64,000 bases of DNA from Benincasa hispida (GCF_009727055.1 NC_052349.1:43029364-43093363), one strand, 5' to 3'. Positions 24,188 to 38,168 are shown, counted from the stretch's first letter. Program-made: numbers and translations. Notes: generated by a model not told the origin, from the sequence alone.

Positions 24188-25294
24188 AAATATCGTGATG
24201 GAGTTAATTACTTTTCTCACATAAATGTTTCCAAAACAGTATGTAAATTGAAATTAAAAGAAAAAAAAAAGGTTTCCTATATCTTAAAGTCTGTTTGCAT
24301 ATAGTTTTTAGTTTTAAATTTTTAAAAATTAAGTTCATAAACATTTTTTCTATGTCTAATTTTTTTTTCTTTGTGATCTATATTTTATCAATGTTTTAAA
24401 AAATCAAGTCATATTTTGAAAAGAAAAAGTAATTTTGTTTTTTTTTTCCCCTAATTTTTTAGATTTGGCTAAGAAACTTTAATTAAACCCGTCAATATTA
24501 ACCTGTGTAACAAAACTAATCAAATAAATAACTAACCATATATATACCAATTTGTCACTAATATCTGATTTTTTTAGTAGGAGGTAAGAGTATTATGTCA
24601 ATTATTGCTCACTTAAAGTCACTTAGACTTAATATCTAGTCTATATCCATAATACAATTAATGCAAAATGAAAGCTCCTTTATTTCAAATCTTAAATACG
24701 TTACTTGATTAACATCTCTTTAATTTTTATAAATTATTAATAATACAAAGGAAAAATTGAAAAGATTTCTATTATAGTATACACATAAACTGAAAGACAC
24801 GATCAAGAGTCTTTTTCCTCTATTATTTGTAATGCCATTGTCTATACTCATCTTTATTCATTATTTTTTGATTAATATTATTTTAATTTAAATTTTGATT
24901 ATGATTGTTCCCTCAAGTCGATATCGATATGATTGTTGATTTTTCTTTCTTTTTCTCTTCTTTTTATAATGGGGTTTGTTGGCAAATTTCCTTTTTCTTC
25001 TAATGAAGGTATCAACTTTTGAAAGGTTGATTGTTAGACTATGCACTCGGTAACATGCATGAGAGCCTAGAGTTTGAGTTATCTTTTAGGATTAATAGGG
25101 TTTATTGGTGTTATTGTATGGTTTATCAAATTAGTAGTAATCATTTGTTTAAAAGGAATGCCTTTTACGATGGAAAAAAATCATGATTATTTCAAATTAA
25201 GAGTTTCATTTGGTGAGAAATAGTTTGATGTTTTATGCGTTTCTTTAAATAATGATGGATTACAAATGATTAGGTTAAACTTTGGTCGAAATCA

Positions 25295-25385
25295 ATATAA
25301 ACATAGTTTAACTGGTATAATATATGTACTCTTGACGAAGAGGTAAGAGAATTAAAACTTTCATCCCACATATTGAGCTAAAAAA
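25295..25385 (+). repeat. SINE-like remnant
   Basis: TAGTTTAACTGGTATAA is close to a tRNA-derived A-box region and is followed by GACGAAGAGGTAAGAG and a degraded B-box-like stretch. It ends near 'attgagctaaaaaa'. Weak but patterned. Confidence 0.4.
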
Positions 25386-25689
25386 ACTCACAAAGAAACA
25401 TATTAAATATTTGTATTGAAATTGAGTAATGCTCACTTTGACATCAACCCTCTCTTATTTAATTAAATTGAAAAAACACATAAAAGAAGATATTAAATAG
25501 GGACAAATGCATGCATATCGAAATAGGATATCATATTTGCAAGCGTGCCTTCAGTTTTTCTTCTTTTGCAGATCTAGCAAAAATCGGCCCAACCCAAAGC
25601 ATTAAAAGACAAAAAGTCTAAAATACCTTCGTCGTAGATATTTCATATCAAGTATATTCATTAAGTGATATATCTAATGTCGAATATAT

Positions 25690-26290
25690 ATAGATAAGAT
25701 ACTATTGTTATACTTCATTTTAGTTATATCAGTTAATCAAATATTTCCTGATTGGCGTATGGTATACTCATATTTTTATATGATATACAACTGATACACT
25801 TAGAATATCGTGCTTATAAAATAGAACACACATGTTTTACTTTAAAAGAAGTTACTAATTGAATGTTAATTATTGTTAGATATACTACTAATACACTTGG
25901 AATGTTTATTAATGTTAGATATACTATCGATATACTCTTATTTTACTTCAAGTATCTACTGATTAACGTTTGGTGCACAATAATGTCTTAAATCTGATAT
26001 AATGTTGATATACTTGGAATCCCATGCTTATAAAATGAAAAACATATGTTTACTTCAAAATAAATTATTGATTGAACTTTGATGGATAATAGATATATTG
26101 TTGATATACTTGGAATGTTGATTGCTATTAGATTTGATATAATGTTGATACACTTGGAATCCCATGTTTATAAAATGAAAAATATATATATACTTCAAAA
26201 TGAATTATTAATTGAATTTTGATTGATAATAGATATATTGTTGATATACTTAAAATGTTGATTCCTATTGATATATTGTAGATATACCAA
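25690..26290. repeat. Degenerate tandem repeat array
   Basis: Units built around 'gatatacttggaat', 'cccatg-ttataaaatgaaaa' and 'acttcaaaat-aattattgattgaa' recur. The phrase CTTGGAATCCCATG is at 26013 and 26153 (140 bp apart), with a looser copy at 25799. Similar 'gatatac' words occur near 35170 and 39140. Confidence 0.65.
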
Positions 26291-26442
26291 ATTTAAAGTG
26301 TATTAGTTGAGCATTTAAAAGTATGTCACGTGGAAAGATATAAAACTAAAATAAATTATAACTAAAATTGATATATAAGTGCATCAGTTGTTATGCCAAT
26401 TATATTAGCTTTAGTTATTAAAATTTTATTGGTTGATATATT

Positions 26443-27648
26443 TGTAGGGATAAAAACTCTAACGCAACATAATAATTAAGATCTAACTCGAAATCAATTG
26501 AGAAATTAAAATACCAATACAGAAAAAAATAGAATATCACAGAGACTTAAAATAAATAAACCTACTGTAAAATTTTTTAGGTCAAGCATGCATTAAAATT
26601 AAGAATTCAACCAGAAAGAATACTTACTTTCGTTGATGACTCAAATGAAAAACTCCAATTCCTTTGGGATGGATTTCATGAAGATCACCAATTGTGAAAC
26701 CTCCATATTATCTGAGAATTTTGGTATTAGTTTGTGGGAACCAATCTCTTAATTGGGAAGAAAGGAGAAAGTTGTTTTTTTCACATAACCCTTTTGTAAA
26801 AAGAACCAGGTATATCAACCAATGGAGAGAGAGAAAATGTAGGAGCTATCCCACGTTTCTGATAACTCTCCTACGTGGGAGTTATTATTTAATTTAATAA
26901 AAATAAAATAAATAAATAATTTAATTAATTAATTAAAAATAATTAATAATTAATTAAATCTACTTTAATTAATTAATTCATTTAAATTATATTAAATGAA
27001 ACATCTCTCACATAACCTATAGTTCTAATTTAATTTAATTTAATCTCAATTGATTTGATTTAATAATTAAATTTATAGCTAATTAATATTCCAATTAATT
27101 AATTACCAAATTAAATATCACATATTTAATTGAATCTACATGTTAATCATATTCAATTGTATTTCTCTCATAACTTATAGTTTTAATGTGTATCTAATAC
27201 ACATTAATTTAACCTATAGTCTTAATATGAATCTAATTCATATTACTTTAATATTTGAACTCCTTCAAATATTTAATTCTATCCTAAACTAAATTTGAAT
27301 CATATCCAAAATTAAATTTATATCATAAGTTTTAATAAAAATAAAAATTTTATATTATAATGTATCATTATATATTATATTATTTCCGTAAATGAATTTG
27401 AACATTCAAACTCTATTCAAAACATAATTACCTCAATTTCCTTTACGAGCTAAGAAAAGGACCTCATGGACTTACAGATCAGAAGCTCCAACGTTATGAG
27501 ACTAATTAACTAAACTCATTAATCTCATTAATCAATATTCATTAACTGTGGGTACACTCCACTAAAGACCCACAACTGCACTCTTCTCACTGTAGAGATA
27601 TTTTTGTGTCCACGAATATAGACCAATAACAATAAGTTTATCACACCT
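26443..27648 (-). repeat. Truncated LTR of the long-LTR copia family
   Basis: It shares 'ggacctcatggacttacagatcagaagctccaa'-type family landmarks (27471-27496) and 'cactgtagagatat' (27590) with the other copies on the minus strand. It starts near TGTAGGGATAAAAAC and stops near 27648, where gypsy LTR sequence begins. The U3 start is missing. The open frame at 26694 lies inside it. Confidence 0.75.
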
Positions 27649-29182
27649 CTTCCCAAATTACTCTCTTAATCCGAGAAAAGATGTGAAAACAGTAGTTGTC
27701 AATCCTTTTATGACAACTATTACCTAACATACTCCTATAAACCTGTGTCCTTGGCTTCTGTTAAACCTGATTGGTGGTTTATAATTATCCAAAGCTTAAC
27801 ACATAATCATAGCAACATCTCAAGGCAGACAAACTACTACTAATCAGAATATTAACTCTAGTATACGAAACAGTTCCAAAAAAGCCAAACTATTTACAAC
27901 AACAGTTCGATACAAGTTCTACCTTGTTCCCCACGATATGTACATATAAAACCAGGGTTTAAACAACACTTATTGGATCACCTAAAATTTCAAGTCCTCT
28001 ATGATTATTGAGTAGTGATTGACTGACAAAACCGTTACGCTTCGAGACGTTGACCGCTACCTAGGGAGAAAAATATTGGAAAGGGTGAGCTCTAAATGGC
28101 CAGTGAGTGACTTCCTTAAAGAAAACATGCTTCCATTAACTCATGATATAAACATGTTATAATAAAACATTTACTCACATTCTAGAGCTCGGAAATAAGA
28201 ATTTAAAAATGTAAAATCATAGCATGTAACCCTGGACTAAAACTCATCAACATTCCTGTAAAATTCTTCTACTCCTTTGCCTGAACATGTGGGAGAGCCC
28301 TTTTGCTCGATCCTTAATAACCTTAGTTGAGAGAGAGCCCTTTTGACCTATCTTATCAATGTCAATAACATAGATCTTACGTGCACATAGAACTAGATAT
28401 GATCCCGCTTACTTTACCATACCTTCGGTAGCAAGGATCGTCATATAACTGGGTACCTTACCATACCTTCAGTACCGAATGCGCAGGAAGATTCGACTTA
28501 GTAAATATTCATGTTAACATTATAAATATCATACTCATCATCATGCTTAAGGGAATAAGTAAATAGCTCATTTTAAGTGCTAAGTCTTGGTATAAAAATC
28601 AAATGGAACGCATAGAAATTACATATAAAAATTGTCTTTAAATCATTAACCTGCGTTCATGCCCAACTCCCTTTACTTAAAGCATGCGTTGAAACATCAT
28701 GATTAATGCGTGCGTTGAAAAGATAAAGATAAATCTAATTATGTGTTGGAAATTCATAAGTAAAATACTTGGGAAATATTTTAAAAACTAGTCACTCACT
28801 ATCTTTGGGTTACTTCCTCAAAGGATTATAGGCCTCCTCTATATGCGCTTACCCTGTAAGAATAATAAGAGCCTTTGGTTAATGCCTTTGCTCCTTCTCG
28901 AGTTTACTTATTATTCAAGGTAACAAATAATAAGCCTCAAATATAGTTTGACGCATCGTTTTATTCCTTTCCTACTCGATGCATCCTTAGTATATTGTAT
29001 TTAACACATTACCACACTAAACCAAATTTTCACCTTGCGACCAACTAGTGTGTGTGGCAGCTCGCACAAGATACTTCTAGGCCTCAAAATGTGTTGGCTT
29101 CATCTGTACGACGATCGTTTGCCCACATTTAATGTCTGCTGGTCAGTCGCTTGCTTATGCGTGGGTTGCAGCTGCCTGATCG

Positions 29183-31096
29183 TGAAGGAATTGAATTTTC
29201 GCAGAAGCGTGTGAACGCCTTGCATTTAGACATTTGATTTTTATGGAAACAAAAACAGTAAAATAAAACATGCATTTGTAGGATAAACATTCAAATAAAA
29301 CTATAAGCATACTAGCAAAGAAAAAGAAGAGAATAAATCATAACTCACTTTTGTTGATTCTTTTAACTTTCCTCTTCCACCGTTATCAATGATCTCGAAC
29401 TTCTCCAATGAAGAAGGACACCACCAACAAAGTTACCTTGTTATTCTCTAGGATTCTAAAGAACTTGGAATAGTGGTCTCCAAAGAACTTTTGAGGAGAA
29501 AAATGCTAGAGAATTTTAGAGAGAAGTTAGAAGGTGGAGGCTTGAAGGCTAGGTTTTTGTGTAATAAAAAACTATTGCCCTAATTGGGCTATAAGGATAT
29601 CTTTATATGGAAAAGATTTAACCCCTTCTCCAAGTATTTCCTTTTATACCCTCAGTGCTAATTAATTAAATAAACTTTATTTAATTAATTGGCACATTAA
29701 TTCAATGACCATATATTAAATACATTTAATTAGTTATCATAAATATCATATATTTATACTAACCCCCAATCTCCATTATTTCTTAATCAATTAATTAACT
29801 ATTAATTAATCAATTAAATCATATTTAATATAAAGTTAATTAACATATAAATATCACATATTTATATGTATACATCTCTTTATGAATCCAATTCATATAA
29901 ATCTAATATTTGAGTCTTATTCAGATACATCCCTCTTACATAATTTGAATTATAAATCATACCTATAATTAACCATTATATATTAATCTCATTAATATAA
30001 AATTTTCTCATTTGATTTGAACAATTTAAATCATTCCTCATTACTATCATTTAATGAGCTAACAAAAGAACCTTATGGACCTATAGATTAGAAGCTCCAA
30101 TGATATGAGATTAATTGATTAAACTCATGTTTAATCAATTAATCAATATTCATTAACTACTAATCACTCTAGTAAAGACCAATAGCTGCACTCTTCGCAC
30201 TTAGATATATTTCTATATTCATGGATATAACCAAACAACAGAGCGATGACCCTTCCCAAATGCTTATAACTATAGTTGGGTCAAAATACCATTTTACCCC
30301 TGCAGTTACATCTAACTTCTTAAATACCACTGATTCCTCTAATGAACAAACAGTTTATAGTCCAACTATAAACTAACACCTTTCAGGCTAGTGAGAGGTT
30401 GAGGCCTTATTGATCAAGAACCGAAACTAGTTATTAAGAGAACAATTTATCAATTTTCCTAAGGAATGGGAATGAGTGAATTCCTTCTTGTGTAGCTGTG
30501 TTCCTAGTTCTCTAATCAGACAAATTCCCAAAATGGTAGGCTTATTGAGCCGGCTATCATGGCTATTCTCATCCATACAGATCAAAGAACTGTCGTCATA
30601 AACAAGAGTTCACAACTCACTCATGATTAAGGTTAAGCCTCTTATGGTCATCCTAATGAAATATTAGTTTCTTCAAGTAACAGTGTTATAAAGAGAAACT
30701 AATTATTTTGTGGTCCAGTCTATGTATAAACTCCTTTATACATATACCTCCACCTACATGTCTTTACATGATCAGTATGGTTCATATTGTTTGTAACACT
30801 TACATCTCATGTAACAATTACAAAGTGGATTGTATCCACAGTGTTACTAGGATAAGACACTCAACCTTCATTCATTTATTGTAGACCTTTTAAGTTATTA
30901 CTTGAACATGAACCACCTGTATGTCAACCACATACTGTTCAAGTGATATCATATAACCTTGAACTTTAGTTTATTGGATTGAATTAATGTTGTCTAAATG
31001 TCAAATAAAATACCCCTGATTTTGTTAGATAAATAATTTGTATTAACAAAATTACAAACCATGAGCTATACTAGATTTAGGACATCAATCCCAGCA
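29183..31096 (-). repeat. Solo LTR of the long-LTR copia family, nested in the Gypsy D LTR
   Basis: It begins TGAAGGAATTGAATTTTCGC and ends GACATCAATCCCAGCA, matching the reversed ends of the Copia A LTR family. Gypsy LTR sequence lies on both sides. The flanking pentamers GATCG and GCTTG match at only 3 of 5 bases, so the duplication has decayed or the ends are off slightly. Length is about 1.9 kb. Confidence 0.82.
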
Positions 31097-31794
31097 GCTT
31101 GTTCATTCAACCAAAATTTCATATTTCACTTTTAGCTTAAATAACTTAAATTCCAGATACAATCTCATGAAACTTCCTTCTAGGAAGTTATTCCTAAACA
31201 TCTCAATTACCTTACCTTAGAATTCCAGCTTCATATTCCTTTCCCCCGTGTTTGGTATTCACCTATTCTTACAACTCGTCCGTATGGCCTTAGATTCTCG
31301 AATACTTGAAGAAATTCCTCAACTTATAGCTCAAGTCCATGAAAATTCCTCTCTGGCAACCTTGTCTCAACTCCTTCAAACTTCAATTTTGTCTCAACTT
31401 CTTCAAACTCCAACCTTGTCCCAAGCTTGGGTTTCTGCTAGCCTTTTGCCCCGACCAATGCATTCCACGGCTAACGCCGCAACCCCTTGCTCACGCATCA
31501 CTGTTCAATGCATACACTGGTTTTACCCTTAGACACTCGTGCTTAGATCTACTGCTCATGAACACATCTCTTACCTCTAACACACCTTAGTACTCCTTGG
31601 CTACCATGTGTTCACTTAGGCAACCTCAATTGCACGCATACTATCCATCCTAGCCCTTCACTGACCTCTAAAGCCCTTAACGCATACCTCCTGTTACACT
31701 TAGTCAATTTTCTACCCTTAGGTTCTTAAGCCCACAATGCCCATGTGTTCCTCACTCGTCTGAACTTTCCCAAAATTTTTCTAAGTGTTGGTTG

Positions 31795-33706
31795 TGTTGG
31801 GATTGATGCCTTAAATTTCATAGGTCTTGTAGTCTATAATTGTAATGTACAAATATTTTATTTATTTAATAAAATATGAGATGTTTTATTCGACATTTAG
31901 TGACATTAACCCACAAAACCAATAAACTAACATCCAAGATTATCTTTTGTAGCTTAAATATGTATGTAGAGACATATATGTGGATCATGTTTAAGTGATA
32001 ACCTAAATGGTCTGTAGTAGATGGATAAGGTTAGATACCTTATCCTGGTGACACTACGAATATGGCCCATGTTTTAGATGTTACAATTGTTTTGTAAAGT
32101 ACTACAAATGATTTGATCCTAATCATTCATGTGGAGACATATGAGCAGGGGTATTCTATACAAGAGGTTTGTATAAGACCGGACCATAAAATAACTAGTC
32201 TCATTATATAACACCATTCATAATAGAGACTTACATTTCACGAGGATGACCATAGGTGACATGACCTGAATCTTGAGTGAGTTGTTAACTCCTGCCTATG
32301 AAGGCGATCCTTTGATTTGTATAGGTGAGAGTGATCAGATCGCCGATTGAATAAGCCTACCATTTTGGGGATTCGTATGATTGGGGAGCTGGGAACATAA
32401 CTACACAAGACGAAATTCACTCATTCCCTAATGTTTCGGTAAGTAGATAAATTTCTTCCTGAAGGGTTGATTCCTAGGCTTGAACAATGTGGCGCCACAG
32501 CCTCTCTTAGCCTGAGAGGGTTTTGGTCAATGTTGGACTATGACTTATTGTTCATTAGAGGGATTAGTGGTATTTCAAGAGTTAGATATAACTATAGGGG
32601 CAAAACGGTAATTTTGGCCCAACTGTACTTATGAGCAATTTGTGAAAGGTTATTGCACCGTTGATTGGTTATATCCAATAACACAGAAATATATCTGTAG
32701 TGCGAAGAATGCAGCTGTTGGTCTTTAGTGGAATGACCAACAACTAATGGATGTTGAATAATTTAATTAAAGGAGTTTAATTAATTATTCAAATTCAATT
32801 GGAGTTTCAATCTAGAGGTTCATAAGATCTCCTTTGTAGCTCAACAGGGATTAATGAGAACTAATTTTGGATTAATTTTAATTATTCAAATAAATTGAGG
32901 AAATTAATTATATGTGATATAATTAATATAATGTATTTGATACATTGTAATATAAAGTTTATTTGAGAGGAAATAAATATTTGAACATGATTCAAATATT
33001 AATTATAAGGATTGGATTCATATATTAAATTTAATATAAATGTGATTTATATTAAATATCACAAATCATTGAGAGAATTAAAAACTATAAGTTATATTAT
33101 ATTTGATACAATATTAAAACTATAGGTTACGTATTATATTTAATATAACATATAGTTATATATACATATAATAAGTTAGTTACTATATATATATATACAT
33201 TATTTTATTTTAAATTTGAAATTTGAAATTAAAGGGAGAGATACAACTCCTTCCACTTAATCCTCTCAATCAAATATAGTGGTGCAGCTTTTTTAAGAGT
33301 TTTTTTTTTTCAAGTTTTACTTTTATCTTCATTGTTTTTTCACAGAGAGTGTCACTGTGTGTGGATTCTAAAAACTCTCCCTGTAAAAAGAATTTTTCTC
33401 TCCTCTAAAATATTATCCACTCTTCCTAAAATACACAGAGCCCACACCTTTTATGGATTCTCATCCCAAAAAGGAATACGAACGTCTCACTTGTGGTAGT
33501 GTCATCATTGGGTGTTCGTGTTTCCACGAATTTTTCGTGATCGGTTCGAGGGTTTCGTGAAGATCTTATTCTTCAAGGGTAAGCACTCTTCTTCCTCTTT
33601 TTAAAGCATGTTGTAATTTTTCTCATTAATGCATAATTGTTTGTTCTGTGAAAATAAAATTGGGTCGATCCCTGCTTCTGCCATAGAACTTTTCACAGTT
33701 CCTTCA
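31795..33706 (+). repeat. Second solo copia LTR nested in the Gypsy D LTR
   Basis: It starts TGTTGGGATTGATGCC and ends near TTCCTTCA, the family terminus. The flanks GGTTG (31790-31794) and GGCTA (33707-33711) differ by two transitions, consistent with an old 5-bp duplication. The orientation is opposite to the neighbouring solo LTR, only about 700 bp away. The open frames at 32238 and 33629 are inside or at its edge and are not genes. Confidence 0.82.
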
Positions 33707-33916
33707 GGCTACTCCTTGCTACCCTCGAGCCTCTCATCTCAAGACTTAGAAATTTTCCCCCATCTCTACCTCACACATATACTCATTATAACTTTCATAA
33801 TTTTTCTACTACTACAAACATTATAATCATATAATTACAAGAACTTATTCACATAATTAGAGGAACTTAAACGTAATTAACTAATAGAATAGGGTTAGGA
33901 GTTTATAATTTACATT

Positions 33917-34071
33917 CCCCTTGAAGAAATTTTGTCATTAAAATTTCTCCGAACTCATCATGTGAATAGGTGTGGGTATCTATTTCTCATCTGTTGTCCC
34001 CTTGAAGAAATTTTGTCATTAAAATTTCTCCGAACTCATCATGTGAATAGGTGTGGGTATCTATTTCTCAT
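33917..34071. repeat. 81-bp tandem duplication at the Gypsy D 3' end
   Basis: CCCCTTGAAGAAATTTTGTC starts at 33917 and again at 33998; 74 bases are identical in both copies. It spans the polypurine side and the last codons of the polyprotein. The identity implies a recent event relative to the decayed surroundings. Confidence 0.92.
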
Positions 34072-34820
34072 GTACTTCTCAGCTTCCCACATGGCTTCCT
34101 CTACTCCATGGTTTTTCCACAAGACTTTAACCAGCGGAATAGTCTTGTTTTTTTTTACACTTGCTCTTTCTTATCTAAAATCTGAACTGGATCTTCTTCA
34201 TACGACAAATTCTCCTTCAGTTGTACTAGTTGATCTTGGGGAACATGGGTAGGATTGGGAACAATTTTCTCAACATAGACACGTGAAAACCCTAATGTAT
34301 CCTGGATAACTCAGTAGGTAAAGCTACCTACAAGTTGTTGGCCTAACACATTTAATTATCTTGTAGGGTCTTATATACCTTGGGCTCAACTTACCTTTTC
34401 TGTCAAATCTAAGAATCCCTTTTCACATAGATAACTTTAGAAATATTTTATCTCTGATTTCAATCTCTAACTCTTTTCTTTTCTTATCTGTGTAGCTCTT
34501 CTGTCTGTCACGGGCTATCTTCAAAATTTCTCTTATCAAGTTAACATTCTTTGATGTCATCTGAACCAACTCCGGTCCTATCAATTGTCTTTCACCAACT
34601 TTATTCCAGCAAATTTGTGTTCTACAGAGTCTCCCATACAAAGCTTCATATGGAGCCATGCTAATATTGGAATGGTAACTGTTATTATAAGCAAACTGTA
34701 CTAATGGCAAATGTGTATCCCAGTTACCCTTAAACTGTAACACACAGGCTTTCAACATATCCTCCAGGGTCTAGTTCGTTCGTTCTGACTGTCCATCCGT
34801 TCGTCGATATAAGTGAACCT
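33960..34820 (-). pseudogene. Gypsy D integrase C-terminus and chromodomain-like tail
   Basis: Minus strand from about 34806: TDGQSERT (the box with the catalytic glutamate), then the open frame 34758-34423 with MLKACVLQFKGNWDTHLPLV, FAYNNSYHSNISMAPYEALY and RQKSYTDKKRKELE. Further left in other frames come GILRFDRKGKLSPRYI and, near 34150-34090, VKVLWKNHGVEEAMWEAE followed by YPHLF, the usual end of Tekay/Del-like polyproteins. The catalytic aspartates lie upstream and are gone. Confidence 0.88.
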
Positions 34821-34856
34821 CGTGCTTGAAAGGTAATAAACCTTTCTTAAAGTTAT

Positions 34857-37247
34857 GCATCAAATATCTAGTCAATATTTTGTCAATATAAGTTACTTAA
34901 GACAGAACCAACGTTCTATTCTTGTGATCCCTAACAATTTGGATCCCAATAACATACTGCGCCTCTCCCAAATACATAAACTCCATTTCAAGGTCCATGA
35001 AATAACATTTATTGAAATAACATCAATAACTTTTTATTGATGACAGTTAATTATTTATATTTACGAGTTTTAGGGTATAAAACTCAACAATATTTCCTTG
35101 GTTTATCTGTTGAATGACGATATACATAAAATGAAGCATATTAGTAGTAAATAAAATATGTAAATCTTTCCTTAATACACTATTGATATAGTGCATATAG
35201 AGCACCATTCAACTAAATATAGCTAAAATTATGTATATCACTAATATACTAGTGAAACACCTAAAATTAAGTATATCGATAGTATAAATACATCTTGTGT
35301 AGGTCTTCCAACAACATCAACAATCAAAGATACACTACTGGTAGGCTTCATTATCAATGGTAAATCAGTTAATTAATAGTGTCAATAATAGCCACCTACC
35401 CATATCTAATTTTTCCCAGCTTTTTCATTAGAATTATAATTAATTTTACTAGAAATTCCAAAAGATAACACTAATCATCTCTAATAATCGTCTTCCTTCA
35501 AACTTCTTCTTCTTCTTCTTCTTTTATTGTCACCACACAAGTCACAACCTCCTCTTTCTTCTTCTACGTCTTCTTTTTCATCGGTTTTTTCGACTTTCCT
35601 CCACATAATCACCTTCGCCATAGAAATCCTCATTGAACTGATTTTACTGTTCATTTTGGACACAAAATTCCTCTGTTGAATCCGATTTGATTTTATGAAA
35701 AGTTGTAGAGGAAAATGAAGAGCACTAAGATGGAGAGAAGTGTGATTGAAACGACGAGCAATGAGAAAATTGTTTGGGGACTACCTGGCCATTGCACGTG
35801 CTTGAAGCGATGAACAACGAAAGATTGGTGAGAGGGATTCGAGATGTTGGGAAAGAGAGAAAAAATAGGGATCACACTTAAGGGTAAAACCGGAATACGA
35901 AAGAAATTAAAATCTGAAATAGATTATTTTGCTATATTTGCAAAATCACAAAATTCAAAGATATGTTTCTAAAATCACCTAATTTATTTTGCCACCCACA
36001 CGATTTCCCTTTAAATATGTATTTAATTGAGCTAAGCTTAAGTTACCTTCAATCTTCTCTTATTAAGTAGTTGAACTAGACAAAAGAAAAAATTAAACTC
36101 ATACAAGAAGATGTTAAATATGTATTGAATTTAATCATGCTCACTTTATGACTTTAATATCTCTTATTTAGTAATAGAAATACGTTGTATATTAATTTTG
36201 TTTATTTAAAAAATCAAGCTTCAAAACTAGCTTCTCACATAATTATATTATATGATGTGGATCCATAATTTCCTGTCCTACCAAGGTTATTTCTTGGTCT
36301 ATCAAATTAACTTTTAAATCTTAATTAAATAGTCACAACCATTTTCTAATTTAGTTTTACAAAAGGACTAAATTTTCTGACTATTCAAATTTATTGTTTT
36401 CTTAAATAAGTTATATTAAATTTTCCTCTAGCCTTTCGATTTCATCACATAGGACATGAACAAAAAAATATGACATGTGGTTAATTTCAATAAAATATAA
36501 AACATATGTATGGTATAAAAAATGATAAGATTTCTAAGAAAAGTAACATTAGGATTAAACTTTTATTAAAATTTACGAGTCTTCACATAATTATTCAGCT
36601 GTTAATTTGTGTGTTAATCAAATTTAAAATTGTAAAAATTGATATTATTGGAATAACTGAATTATTGAAATTCTTAATATTGGTTTTTGTTAAAATTAAT
36701 GGATGAGTTAAAGGAAATTGAATTGAAGATAAAAGTTGCAAGATTTAACTAAATATAGGATCTAGTTGGATGAAATTAAAAGTTTGAAATGTTTTTATTA
36801 ATTCAACAAGAAATTAAATGAAAATTTATACAATGTCATATGTTAGGTAAAACCTTTCCCCAAATTATTTTACATAATGTTAAAATTGGAATGAAAATAA
36901 TTTTCAACCTACCATGCATCCGTATAAAAAGGAAAAAAAGGAATGTTGGAGGGGGAGAAATTATACCTAGTTACAAAAAATTAAAACGAAATTGAGTTAG
37001 TTTGTGTAAAAGAAATTAATTGAAATAATTTGTATTTTCGTGTTCATATTTTGGACTTGTTCTTTTTGAAGCTTTACTTTCCAACTTCTAAGATTAGTTT
37101 TAGCGATTAATTTTAAAACAACCAAAAATGTCATCGATTAATTTTAAAAATATATTTATATGGTGTCTTTTTTTAAAAAACATTACAATTATTATTATTA
37201 CTTTATTAATTTTGATAAAATATTAGAAAAATTATTTTAAATAACAA
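34857..37247. other. Intergenic stretch
   Basis: No convincing gene. It includes 'gatatac'-type repeats near 35160-35300, a CTT microsatellite (35503-35523) and a block near 35880-36000 ending 'ttgccacccacacgatttccc' that resembles one near 39540-39650. The acidic/arginine-rich open frame 35663-35481 is a translation of simple repeat. Confidence 0.5.
35503..35523. repeat. CTT microsatellite
   Basis: Seven uninterrupted CTT units. Confidence 0.95.
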
Positions 37248-37393
37248 AACTGTTGAAAATATTTACAAATAGTAGCAAAAAATTATAGTCTATCTACGAT
37301 AGACTACTATCTGTGTCTATCATAATACAAATAGACTATTGCGGTCTATCACAGATAGATAGTGTAATTTTGCTATATTTGTAATATTTTGAT
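37248..37393. repeat. Hairpin MITE-like repeat ('tctatca' family), copy 1
   Basis: Ends TTGAAAATATTTACAAATAG and, reversed, TCAAAATATTACAAATATAG are inverted repeats; the centre has several TCTATC/GATAGA words. Related copies are at 42122-42290 and 52883-53037. Confidence 0.65.
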
Positions 37394-38168
37394 TCGTTTT
37401 TTTTTAAAACAATCCCTTCAGGCTAATAGATTTAGTATAATGATTAAATTTGGGCATTTCCAAAAGATAAAAATTTAAATGAAATAACGAGCAATACACA
37501 GATAAAATGATATTTTAACATTTTATTTTGGTTAAAATATCATTATGATCCTTATATTTTGAAATTTGTTCAATTATAGTTTTTTATATTTACAAATGTA
37601 CAATTTTGGTCTATTTATTTTCAATAAATTTTAAATTTCGTAAGAAACTTTTTCTGTAAATTTTAAAAATATATTCACATATTGTTTTTTTTCTTGCTTG
37701 AAAATTATTATTATTATTTAGTCAATTTTAATAAAAAAAATTAATTTCAAGAGATTAAATTTAAGATTTGTTAAAAATACAATGAATATAATTATATATT
37801 TGAGGATATTATGACCAAGGTTTAAAATGTTGATTTCGACAAAAGTATCAAGGCTTTAATTTTATAGAAATTTTGATGAAAATATCGATAAAATGTCAAT
37901 TGCGATGAATATTTTTGAAAAAATTATAAAAACAAAAAAATTCAAAATATAAATCTAAATTATAATATTTTATGATTTTTAAACTAGTTAAGATGTTTAG
38001 TATATATATTATGTTTATATTAGTGATATTTTATTGCTTGTTTTTTTTATAAATATTTCATGAATTTTTTTTACGGAATGGAAATATCAATTAACCCATC
38101 ATAAAAATATCAATAGAAATATCAACATATCGTTGACAATTTAATACAATGACTATGACTTAAATTAA

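Larger units (their letters stand above)
22947..26442. other. Intergenic, low-complexity DNA
   Basis: No coding signal. It holds a foldback repeat (23346-23830), purine and T-rich tracts (23944-24187), a SINE-like remnant near 25295 and degenerate tandem repeats (25690-26290). Confidence 0.6.
27649..33914 (-). repeat. 3' LTR of Gypsy D, in three pieces
   Basis: Pieces are 27649-29182, 31097-31794 and 33707-33914, together about 2.4 kb. On the minus strand the LTR starts TGTAAATTATAAACTCC at 33914 next to the polypurine tract. Internal phrases include duplicated 'gagagcccttttg' near 28290 and 28330 and 'accttaccataccttc' near 28425 and 28455. Open frames at 31248 and 31339 are in this LTR and have no domain. 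Confidence 0.7.
27649..34856 (-). mobile_element. Gypsy D: minus-strand Ty3/gypsy remnant (Tekay/Del-like)
   Basis: It consists of a 3' LTR (in three pieces because of two nested copia LTRs), a polypurine tract and the C-terminal end of the polyprotein. Everything upstream of the integrase C-terminal half is missing. The left LTR border against the copia LTR at 27648 is a truncation, not a clean end. The Tekay/Del assignment rests on the integrase C-terminal wording and is an inference. Confidence 0.75.

Noticed and set aside
31248..31590. Two overlapping open frames of 83-95 codons with leucine/glutamine/serine repeats
   Set aside because: They lie antisense in the gypsy LTR; the repeats come from a short duplicated phrase.
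35481..35663. Acidic and arginine-rich 60-codon open frame
   Set aside because: Driven by the CTT microsatellite and purine bias.
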